This document shows positions 1 to 4,966 of a DNA stretch of 6,160 nt, one piece after another. The DNA is taken from the NCBI GenBank assembly GCA_902796505.1, contig CADBPA010000237.1:1-6160 (forward strand), written 5' to 3'. The stretch comes from an uncultured Ruminococcus sp. (GTDB lineage Bacteria; Bacillota; Clostridia; Oscillospirales; CAG-272). Positions within the stretch are counted from its first letter, which is position 1; the number at the start of each line of letters is the position of its first letter. A program made the translations under genes and the position numbers. Under the pieces are notes generated by a model. It did no database searches. It was given only the letters and a program-made list of their open reading frames with translations, and was not told the origin of the DNA.

Positions 1-19
1 AAAATAAAGGAGATATCCC

Positions 20-376
20 ATGAAAGTCAGAATCCCTCAGGGAATGGGCGGCGGACCGTCCAATATGCAGGCCATGCTGAAGCAGGCGCAGAAAATGCAG
101 GAGGATATGGCGGCCAAACAGGCGGAGCTCGAAGAGCGCGAATACGAAGTCGCCGCAGGCGGCGGCGTCGTCAACGTGAAGATCAACGGCAAGCGCGAGA
201 TCCTCTCGGTCAAAATTGCGCCCGAAGTGGTCGATCCCGACGATATCGAAACGCTTGAGGACCTCGTGACCGCGGCGGTCAACGAAGCGATCAAGAAGGT
301 AGACGCCACGAGCGCCGAGGAAATGCAGAAGATCACCGGCAATATGAATCTCGGCGGAATGCCGGGGATGTTCTGA
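20..376 (+). CDS. ybaB: YbaB/EbfC family nucleoid-associated protein
   Basis: A 118-residue DNA-binding protein of the YbaB/EbfC family. These are small dimeric cytoplasmic proteins that coat the nucleoid and are commonly encoded just before recR. The N-terminus has the family's Pro/Gly/Met-rich lead (residues 3-20). A long amphipathic, Gln/Glu/Lys-rich helix follows (about 17-41). Next comes a beta section (about 42-69) with a Gly-rich turn AAGGGVV, then an acidic segment and the C-terminal helix (about 77-105), ending in a Gly/Met-rich tail. The start is fixed by a strong Shine-Dalgarno AAAGGAG at 6-12, seven bases before the ATG. Length is close to the usual 100-115 residues. The stop lies one base before the recR ATG, so the two genes are almost certainly co-transcribed. 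The upstream gene is outside the window; dnaX is the usual neighbour, but that is inference. Confidence 0.95.
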   Translation: MKVRIPQGMGGGPSNMQAMLKQAQKMQEDMAAKQAELEEREYEVAAGGGVVNVKINGKREILSVKIAPEVVDPDDIETLEDLVTAAVNEAIKKVDATSAEEMQKITGNMNLGGMPGMF

Positions 377-377
377 T

Positions 378-998
378 ATGGCGGAGTTCATCGCTCCGAT
401 CGAGCGGCTGGTCGAGGAATACCGCAAGCTTCCCGGCGTCGGCAGAAAAACGGCGATCCGATACGCTTTCGCAACGCTGAATCTCTCGGATGAGGACGCG
501 GCGCGCTTTTCGGACGCCATTCTCGGCGCGAAGCGGGACGTTTACCGCTGCCCGATCTGTTTCGGGCTGTCCTCGTCTCCCTCGTCCTGCGCCATCTGCT
601 CGGACGATCAGCGCGACCGCGCGCAGATCTGCGTGGTGGAGAACCCGAAGGACGTGATGACGATGGAGCGCGTGCGCGGTTTCAAGGGCGTATATCACGT
701 TCTCGGCGGCGTTCTCTCGCCGCTGGATCACGTCACCCCAGACGACCTGACCATCAAGGAGCTGATCGCCCGCGTCGGGCAGGGAGACGTCCGCGAGGTC
801 ATCGTTGCCACGAGCCCGACGCCCTGCGGAGATACCACGGCGTCGTATATCGCCCGCATTTTAGAGCCGTATCCCTGCGAGGTCTCCCGGCTTGCCTACG
901 GCATCCCGGTCGGCGGCGATCTCGAATATGCCGATGAAGTGACGCTCTATCGCGCCATGGAAGGGCGCAGATTTTATACCGAAGGCGGAAAGAATTGA
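378..998 (+). CDS. recR: Recombination mediator protein RecR
   Basis: A 206-residue RecR, close to the usual 198-200. RecR forms a ring-shaped clamp and, with RecO (and RecF), loads RecA onto SSB-coated single-stranded DNA during gap repair. Domains in order: helix-hairpin-helix LPGVGRKTAIRYA (18-30); C4 zinc finger with Cys58, Cys61, Cys71 and Cys74; Toprim domain starting at CVVENPKDVMTME (85-97, acidic Glu88) and continuing through ATSPTPCGDTTASYIA (144-159); C-terminal PVGGDLEYADEVTL (177-190). Two well-conserved places differ from the usual form: TNPT is TSPT, and the next acidic position (as in VEGE) is Cys150. LARG is also LAYG at 172-175. The ATG is one base after the ybaB stop and has only a weak G-rich stretch ahead of it, which suggests translational coupling. 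The stop codon lies inside a terminator hairpin. Confidence 0.97.
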   Translation: MAEFIAPIERLVEEYRKLPGVGRKTAIRYAFATLNLSDEDAARFSDAILGAKRDVYRCPICFGLSSSPSSCAICSDDQRDRAQICVVENPKDVMTMERVRGFKGVYHVLGGVLSPLDHVTPDDLTIKELIARVGQGDVREVIVATSPTPCGDTTASYIARILEPYPCEVSRLAYGIPVGGDLEYADEVTLYRAMEGRRFYTEGGKN

Positions 999-1017
999 TC
1001 TTCCGCCTTTCCTTTTT
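982..1017 (+). terminator. Rho-independent terminator of ybaB-recR, overlapping the recR stop
   Basis: A 9-bp perfect stem (AAGGCGGAA at 982-990 with TTCCGCCTT at 1001-1009) and a 10-base loop are followed by the T-rich tract TTCCTTTTTG to 1017. The recR TGA (996-998) lies in the loop, so termination starts without any 3' untranslated spacer. Read on the minus strand, the same hairpin is followed only by a weak A/T stretch (TATAAAAT). It is therefore mainly a plus-strand terminator, although it could slow convergent transcription arriving from spo0A. Confidence 0.85.
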
Positions 1018-1039
1018 GCCAAACTCGCCGGCGTTCGGA

Positions 1040-1831
1040 TCAGACGGCTTTGTACTTGTATTTGAGGCGCAGATTGTCGGCGATCATCGCGATAAATTCC
1101 GAATTGGTCGGCTTTCCGCGGCTGTTCTGGATCGTATAACCGAAATAGGAATTCAGCGTGTCCACGTCGCCTCTGTCCCACGCGACCTCGATCGCGTGCC
1201 GGATCGCGCGTTCCACGCGCGAGGTCGTGGTCTGATATTTTTTCGCCACCGAAGGATAAAGCACCTTCGTCACCGAGTTGATCATATCGCTTTCGTCGAT
1301 CGTCATCAGGATCGCCGAGCGCAGATACTGGTATCCCTTGATATGCGCCGGAACGCCGATCTGATGGATGATCTTCGTCACCTGCGATTCCATATCCGAG
1401 GCGGCGTCTTCGGACTTTTCGGTGCCGGAGAGCGCCTTTTCTTTTTTATCGAGCAGCGCGCGGACGTGCGAGAGAAGAGAATCGTCGTTGTAAGGCTTCA
1501 GCATACAGAGATCGGCGCCGGCGTCGGACGCTTCCATCAGCAGGCTCTGTTTGCCGATCGGCGAGAGCAGGATAAACACCGGCTTGTCCTTTCCCGCGGC
1601 GAGCGCCGACGCGCTCCGGATCAGCCCGACCCCGTCGAGCCCCGGCATCCACAGGTCGGCGATCACCAGCCCGTATCCGCCGCGGCGCAGAAGCTCCATC
1701 GCCCGGTCGCCCGACGAAACCTCCTCGATCGCCGGATAGCCGTTGGCTTTCAGCAGCTCGCCGAGACGGCGTCTCTCCTCCGCGTTTTCGCCGCAAATCA
1801 AAATTTTTGCTCCGTTTGTCCGATTTTCCAT
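1040..1831 (-). CDS. spo0A: Sporulation transcription factor Spo0A
   Basis: A 263-residue response regulator, matching the usual Spo0A length (about 265). When phosphorylated it binds 0A boxes and commits the cell to sporulation. The receiver spans about 8-128, with phospho-acceptor Asp59 (VIADLWMPGLDG), Ser90 in the Thr/Ser switch position, and Lys112 in LKPY. A charged linker follows (about 129-148). The C-terminal DNA-binding domain (about 150-263) is nearly canonical: HQIGVPAHIKGYQYLR (156-171), TTSRVERAIRHAIEVAW (202-218) and KPTNSEFIAMIADNLRL (240-256). The usual Asp-Asp of the metal-binding pocket reads Gly14-Glu15, so one acidic residue is missing. The start at MENRTNG is preceded by AAGGAG with seven-base spacing. 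A longer frame with 21 extra residues lacks this support and would place coding sequence over the predicted promoter's downstream side. It is transcribed alone, convergent with recR. Confidence 0.96.
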   Translation of the reverse strand: MENRTNGAKILICGENAEERRRLGELLKANGYPAIEEVSSGDRAMELLRRGGYGLVIADLWMPGLDGVGLIRSASALAAGKDKPVFILLSPIGKQSLLMEASDAGADLCMLKPYNDDSLLSHVRALLDKKEKALSGTEKSEDAASDMESQVTKIIHQIGVPAHIKGYQYLRSAILMTIDESDMINSVTKVLYPSVAKKYQTTTSRVERAIRHAIEVAWDRGDVDTLNSYFGYTIQNSRGKPTNSEFIAMIADNLRLKYKYKAV

Positions 1832-1871
1832 TGTTGTTCTCCTTTTTTGTTTCAAAAATTGATGTAAATTC

Positions 1872-1883
1872 TGGAAATTTCCA
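1872..1883. promoter_or_regulatory. 12-bp perfect palindrome at the predicted spo0A transcription start
   Basis: TGGAAATTTCCA is a perfect 12-bp palindrome, flanked by near-symmetric TTC(T) and GAA. It lies just downstream of the predicted start of spo0A transcription, roughly +5 to +17. The position and symmetry fit an operator for a dimeric repressor. No specific regulator can be named, and chance symmetry in AT-rich DNA is possible. Confidence 0.35.
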
Positions 1884-1894
1884 AGAACAACCAT

Positions 1895-1923
1895 ATTTTA
1901 GCACAATTATGGCGAAAAATCAA
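1895..1923 (-). promoter_or_regulatory. Predicted sigma-A-type promoter of spo0A
   Basis: On the minus strand, TTGATT (-35, plus coordinates 1918-1923) and TAAAAT (-10, 1895-1900) are separated by exactly 17 bases. A TG dinucleotide one base before the -10 makes an extended -10. The predicted start is the G near 1888, giving a leader of about 57 bases before the spo0A ATG. The surrounding DNA is AT-rich, in contrast to the GC-rich genes. I looked for a sigma-H promoter and found no convincing one. Confidence 0.7.
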
Positions 1924-2023
1924 GAGGAAAACATACTAAAAAATGGTAAAGAAATCGGGAGAAAATCAGAAATAATAACCAAAAACTTCCTTTTTCCACG
2001 CCGTATCCGCGCTTCCCCGACCG

Positions 2024-2030
2024 TTCGACA
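2024..2030 (-). promoter_or_regulatory. Candidate 0A box upstream of spo0A
   Basis: The minus strand reads TGTCGAA, an exact match to the Spo0A-binding heptamer known from Bacillus and Clostridium. It lies about 100 bases upstream of the predicted -35 of spo0A, in the same orientation. Autoregulation of spo0A through 0A boxes is known in B. subtilis. The distance is large and no second box was found nearby, so function is inferred only. Confidence 0.4.
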
Positions 2031-2135
2031 AGCCGCCTGCACGCATATTTGTACGTGGTGCGGCGTATCCTTTCGCTTCCCGAACTCGCCGCGCCGGGAA
2101 AGGTTTCGCGAAAAACGGCTTGCTATGCCCGAAAG

Positions 2136-2159
2136 AAAAAATCCCTTCCGTAAAGGAAG
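2136..2159 (-). terminator. Second (distal) terminator of the uronate operon
   Basis: Read on the minus strand, a 5-bp stem CTTCC/GGAAG (2145-2159) with a five-base loop is followed after three bases by six T (2136-2141). The stem is short, so alone this would be weak. It sits immediately after the stronger hairpin and shares the arrangement of stem plus T-run, so it probably acts as a backup. Confidence 0.55.
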
Positions 2160-2196
2160 AAAAAATCGCCTTCCCCGCTTTGGCAGGGAAGGCGAT
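2160..2196 (-). terminator. Main Rho-independent terminator of the uronate operon
   Basis: An 11-bp perfect stem (ATCGCCTTCCC at 2165-2175 with its complement at 2186-2196) can extend past one mismatch by two more G-C pairs. In the minus direction it is followed at once by six T (2160-2165). It begins 22 bases after the GDSL hydrolase stop codon and separates the catabolic operon from spo0A. Confidence 0.92.
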
Positions 2197-2218
2197 CGAA
2201 TTTGAAAACGGTCTTTCG

Positions 2219-2950
2219 TCAGGAGAGGATCGTCTCCATCAGCGAGACGGCGAAAAGCCAATGCATCTCGCGCGAGGGGTGGTTGATGTCGTTTGCGAGC
2301 AGGGCGGTAATATCCACGCCGTTTTCGGAAAGTTTTTTCCACTTCGCGTAAACGTCGCAGACCGGAACGCCATACTTTTCCGCCGTCGCTTTTCCGGCGG
2401 CAAGGAAACGTTCGAGCCGTCCGCCGTTCTGCACGGCGAGACACCCTTCGGCGGCGCCGCGGATGATCGGCTCGCCTCTTGCGAGAAGACGCGGGGAAAG
2501 CGAGGTGTTCATCATATTCGGCGTCATAAAGATCGCCTCCGCGCCGCTTTTGCGAACCTCATCGAATATTTTACCGAGGCTCTCCTCGTAAACCGGGAGG
2601 AAATCTTCGCCGCGGCAGGCGTCGTTCAGCCCGAAGCAGACGACCACGAGATCCGGATGATACGAGAGAACGTCGCGCTCCAGCCGCGCGGCGCCGCCCG
2701 CCGCCGTGTTTCCGCTGACGCCGGCGTTGATCGTCCCGACCTGACACCACGGGTAGAGCAGATGCAGGATCTTGCGAAGATCCTCCTGATAGCAATGGTC
2801 CTGATCGACGTAGGTCTCGAAAGATTTTTCATCCTTCATATAAAGCTCGAAGCATCCGTGCGTCACGCTGTCTCCGAGAAAGGCGACCGTCGGCTGTCTC
2901 GTCTGCGAGCCGGGGGTATTCCGCTCGGCAAGAAGCTTTGCAAATCTCAT
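2219..2950 (-). CDS. SGNH/GDSL hydrolase (probable carbohydrate esterase), cytoplasmic
   Basis: A 243-residue SGNH-fold hydrolase, an esterase/lipase-like family that includes carbohydrate deacetylases. All four signature blocks are present: GDSVTHG with nucleophile Ser28, NAGVSGN with oxyanion Gly77, GLND with Asn109, and DINHP with the Asp221/His224 pair. There is no signal peptide or membrane segment, so it should act inside the cell on imported sugars. The ATG lies two bases after the uxuB stop and has GGGAG seven bases ahead of it. It is the last gene of the operon, followed by tandem terminators. The likely job, inferred from neighbours, is removal of acetyl or other ester groups from uronate-containing oligosaccharides. 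The substrate is not determined by sequence, and a lysophospholipase-like activity cannot be excluded. Confidence 0.88.
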   Translation of the reverse strand: MRFAKLLAERNTPGSQTRQPTVAFLGDSVTHGCFELYMKDEKSFETYVDQDHCYQEDLRKILHLLYPWCQVGTINAGVSGNTAAGGAARLERDVLSYHPDLVVVCFGLNDACRGEDFLPVYEESLGKIFDEVRKSGAEAIFMTPNMMNTSLSPRLLARGEPIIRGAAEGCLAVQNGGRLERFLAAGKATAEKYGVPVCDVYAKWKKLSENGVDITALLANDINHPSREMHWLFAVSLMETILS

Positions 2951-2952
2951 GA

Positions 2953-3813
2953 TCAGACTCCCGAATACGCCGAGAAACCGCCGTCGATCGGCAGGATCAC
3001 GCCGGTGATAAAGCCGGAGGCCTTATCCGAAAGGAAGAAGAAGAGACCGCCGAGCAGCTCGGAGCTTTCGCCGAAGCGGTTCATCGGCGTTCCGCGCAGG
3101 ATCTTGCCGGTGCGCGGCGTGGGCGTTCCGTCCTCGTTGAAGAGCAGGGAACGGTTCTGGTTGGTGACAAAGAAGCCGGGCGCGATCGCATTGCAGCGAA
3201 CGCCGGTTCCCGCGAAATGGACGGCAAGCCATTGCGTGAAGTTGGAGACGGCGGCCTTCGCCGCGGAATACGCCGGGATCTTGGTCAGGGGGCGGTAGGC
3301 GTTCATCGAGGAGATGTTGATGATGCTGCCGCCCTTGCCGCTCTTCGCCATGTCGAGCGCAAACACTTGCGTGGTCAGGAAGGCGGCGGTGACGTTCAGG
3401 TCAAAGACGAAGCGGATGCCGTCCGGCGAAAGGTCGAAGAAATCCTGTTTCGTACTGTCGCCGAGCGTTTCGGCGTCGAAATACTCGTTCGCCGTGGTCG
3501 CGCGGCTGTTGTTTCCGCCCGCGCCGTTGATCAGGATGTCGCAGGCGCCGAACTCCCGGTCGACGATCGCCTTCGCCGCAAGAAGGCTTTCTTTATCAAG
3601 GCAGTTGGTCTTGATCGCGATCGCTTGGTATCCGTCCGCGCGGATCTCCGCCGCGACCTTCTCGGCGGCCTCCTCATTGATGTCAAGAAGCGCGACTTTC
3701 GCGCCGCATTTGGCAATGGCGCGGGAAAAATCGGAACAGAGTATTCCGCCCGCCCCGGTAACGACGGCGACTTTTCCGCCGAGATCCAGTTCAAAAGGCA
3801 ATTCCATATTCAT
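2953..3813 (-). CDS. uxuB: D-mannonate oxidoreductase (fructuronate reductase), SDR type
   Basis: A 286-residue short-chain dehydrogenase of the Bacillus UxuB/YjmF type, unrelated to the long-chain E. coli UxuB. It interconverts D-fructuronate and D-mannonate with NAD(P)H. Visible motifs are the Rossmann loop TGAGGILC (19-26), NGAG (96-99), Asn140, and the catalytic Ser169, Tyr182 and Lys186 (SSMNAY, then YSAAK). The stretch KIPAYSAAKAAVSNFTQWLA (178-197), the segment APGFFVTNQN and the end DGGFSAYSGV closely resemble the Bacillus enzyme as I remember it. The frame is open for 70 more codons upstream, into uxuA. However, GAGGA seven bases before ATG 3811-3813 and the family's length support this start. 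A second ATG two codons later has worse spacing. The gene lies 76 bases after uxuA, and that gap contains two GC-rich hairpins. Confidence 0.92.
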   Translation of the reverse strand: MNMELPFELDLGGKVAVVTGAGGILCSDFSRAIAKCGAKVALLDINEEAAEKVAAEIRADGYQAIAIKTNCLDKESLLAAKAIVDREFGACDILINGAGGNNSRATTANEYFDAETLGDSTKQDFFDLSPDGIRFVFDLNVTAAFLTTQVFALDMAKSGKGGSIINISSMNAYRPLTKIPAYSAAKAAVSNFTQWLAVHFAGTGVRCNAIAPGFFVTNQNRSLLFNEDGTPTPRTGKILRGTPMNRFGESSELLGGLFFFLSDKASGFITGVILPIDGGFSAYSGV

Positions 3814-3848
3814 AATCTTGTCCTCATATTTTTCTATCTGTTTTTTCT

Positions 3849-3887
3849 GCGGCGGCGCCGCGAAAGATCGTCCGCCGGGTTCGGCGG
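3849..3887 (-). promoter_or_regulatory. Two GC-rich hairpins between uxuA and uxuB
   Basis: In the 76-base gap, in transcript order, there is a perfect 6-bp hairpin CCGCCG-AACC-CGGCGG (3872-3887). A 5-bp hairpin GCGGC-GCC-GCCGC (3849-3861) follows. The second is followed by A-rich, not T-rich, sequence, so these are not ordinary terminators. They could stabilise the 3' end of the uxuA segment after processing or tune the uxuA:uxuB ratio. Given the GC richness, incidental folding is also possible. Confidence 0.4.
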
Positions 3888-3889
3888 CG

Positions 3890-4942
3890 TCAGGCTTTGC
3901 TGATGGCTTCCCAAAGACCGTAGAGATAGGTCGCGCCGAGCGCGCGGTCGTAGAGACCGTAGCCGGGTTTTCCGTCCTCGCCCCAGATGTTTCTGCCGTG
4001 GTCGGGGCGGGTGTAGCCTTCAAAGCCGTTGTCGTGCAGGGCTTTCAGGATGCCGTAAATATCGAGAGAGCCGCATGCGGTCGGATGGGGGGATTCGTGG
4101 AAGAAGAGTTTTCCGTCCTCCTGCTCGACAAAGCGGATGTTGCGCGCGTGCAGGAAATGAACGCGCCCCATTTTGGCGTACTTGCCCGCCATGCGGACGA
4201 GGTCGTTATGCCGATCCGCGCCGAGAGAACCGGTGCAGAGGGTGATGCCGTTGTAGGGAGAATCCACCGCCGCGAAGAGCCGGTCGATCTGCTCCTCCGA
4301 GGTGATGATGCGCGGCAGGCCGAAGAGCGACCAGGGCGGATCATCCGGGTGTACCGCCATCCGGACGTCGCACTCCTCGCAGACCGGGATGATCCTGCCG
4401 AGGAAGTAGGTCATATTTTCGAGCAGTTTTTCTCCGTCGACAGACTTGTAGCGTTCGAGAAGCCCTTTCAGCTGGTCTCTCGTGTAGCTCTCGTCCCAAC
4501 CGGGAAGCGAAAGCGACTGCTTTTCGAGGTTGATGCCGTCGATCGTGTGCTGGTCGTAGGCGAGGCAGTTCGAGCCGTCCGCCGTTCTGAATTTCAGCTC
4601 GGAGCGCACCCAGTCAAAGACCGGCATGAAGTTGTAGCAGATGACCTTCACGCCCGCCGCGCCGAGATTGCGGATCGTCTGAATGTAATTGTCGATCAGC
4701 GCGTCGCGCTTTTCCGATCCGAGTTTGATCTCCTCATGGACCGGAACGCTTTCGATGACCTCCATCTCCAGCCCCGCGTCGTTGATCTGTTTTTTCAGCG
4801 CGAGAATGGAGGGAAGATCCCACACCTCGCCGACCGGGATGGTGTACAGCGCCGTGACGACGCCGGTCATGCCGGGGATCTGTCTGATCTTATCAAGGGT
4901 GACCGGGTCGTTTGGCCCGTACCACCGGAACGTCATTTTCAT
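3890..4942 (-). CDS. uxuA: Mannonate dehydratase UxuA
   Basis: A 350-residue mannonate dehydratase, full length for the short form of the family. It removes water from D-mannonate to give 2-keto-3-deoxy-D-gluconate in the cytoplasm, using Mn2+ or Fe2+. Family blocks seen: N-terminal FRWYGPND (5-12) and TALYTIPVGEVW (30-41); CYNFMPVFDWVR (102-113); AVHPDDPP with His198 (196-203); LCTGS with Cys236; VHFLHARN with His262 and His265; RPDHG with Asp314 and His315; and GYGLYDRALG near the end. The His, Cys and Asp residues match the metal-binding and catalytic set known for this TIM-barrel family. The start at ATG 4942 is preceded by AAAGGA with ten-base spacing. A second ATG two codons later is possible. 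The gene lies 24 bases after the Gfo/Idh gene and is followed by uxuB, the enzyme that supplies its substrate. Confidence 0.96.
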   Translation of the reverse strand: MKMTFRWYGPNDPVTLDKIRQIPGMTGVVTALYTIPVGEVWDLPSILALKKQINDAGLEMEVIESVPVHEEIKLGSEKRDALIDNYIQTIRNLGAAGVKVICYNFMPVFDWVRSELKFRTADGSNCLAYDQHTIDGINLEKQSLSLPGWDESYTRDQLKGLLERYKSVDGEKLLENMTYFLGRIIPVCEECDVRMAVHPDDPPWSLFGLPRIITSEEQIDRLFAAVDSPYNGITLCTGSLGADRHNDLVRMAGKYAKMGRVHFLHARNIRFVEQEDGKLFFHESPHPTACGSLDIYGILKALHDNGFEGYTRPDHGRNIWGEDGKPGYGLYDRALGATYLYGLWEAISKA

Positions 4943-4966
4943 TCGGTTGTTTTCCTTTCTTTTTGT

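Larger units (their letters stand above)
1832..2218. other. Non-coding region between spo0A and the uronate operon
   Basis: No credible gene is seen in these 387 bases on either strand. The spo0A-proximal half (to about 1990) is AT-rich and carries the leader, palindrome and promoter. The middle (about 1990-2130) is GC-richer and holds the 0A-box heptamer, a 10-bp palindrome TTTCGCGAAA (2104-2113), and an imperfect direct repeat (2000-2021 and 2062-2085, sharing CGTATCC and CGCTTCCC). A weak imperfect hairpin is also possible around 2031-2064. The right end holds two tandem minus-strand terminators. Confidence 0.7.

Noticed and set aside
995..1867. A 290-codon plus-strand frame antisense to spo0A
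   Set aside because: It is Arg/His-rich with no domain and begins inside the recR terminator. Spo0A on the other strand is unmistakable.
1832..1894. A 21-codon upstream extension of spo0A
   Set aside because: It has no ribosome-binding site, would cover the palindrome and end at the predicted -10, and is not part of Spo0A. The ATG at 1831 has AAGGAG at ideal spacing.
2031..2064. A possible small structured RNA, based on an imperfect GCAC/GTGC hairpin
   Set aside because: The stem is short and bulged, no matching promoter plus terminator was found, and it fits no riboswitch or sRNA class I know.
1807..2205. Frames of 130-170 codons through the spo0A-operon intergenic region on both strands
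   Set aside because: They cross the promoter, the terminators or neighbouring genes. They have biased Arg/Lys/Phe composition and no ribosome-binding site or family resemblance.
2120..3298. A 392-codon plus-strand frame antisense to the GDSL hydrolase and part of uxuB
   Set aside because: It has no recognisable domain and runs across both tandem terminators. The minus strand carries all the catalytic motifs.
3814..4023. A 70-codon upstream extension of uxuB, overlapping the end of uxuA
   Set aside because: The extension is low-complexity (Ala/Thr/Pro-rich), absent from the family, and overlaps uxuA by more than 130 bases. A good Shine-Dalgarno precedes the downstream ATG at 3813.
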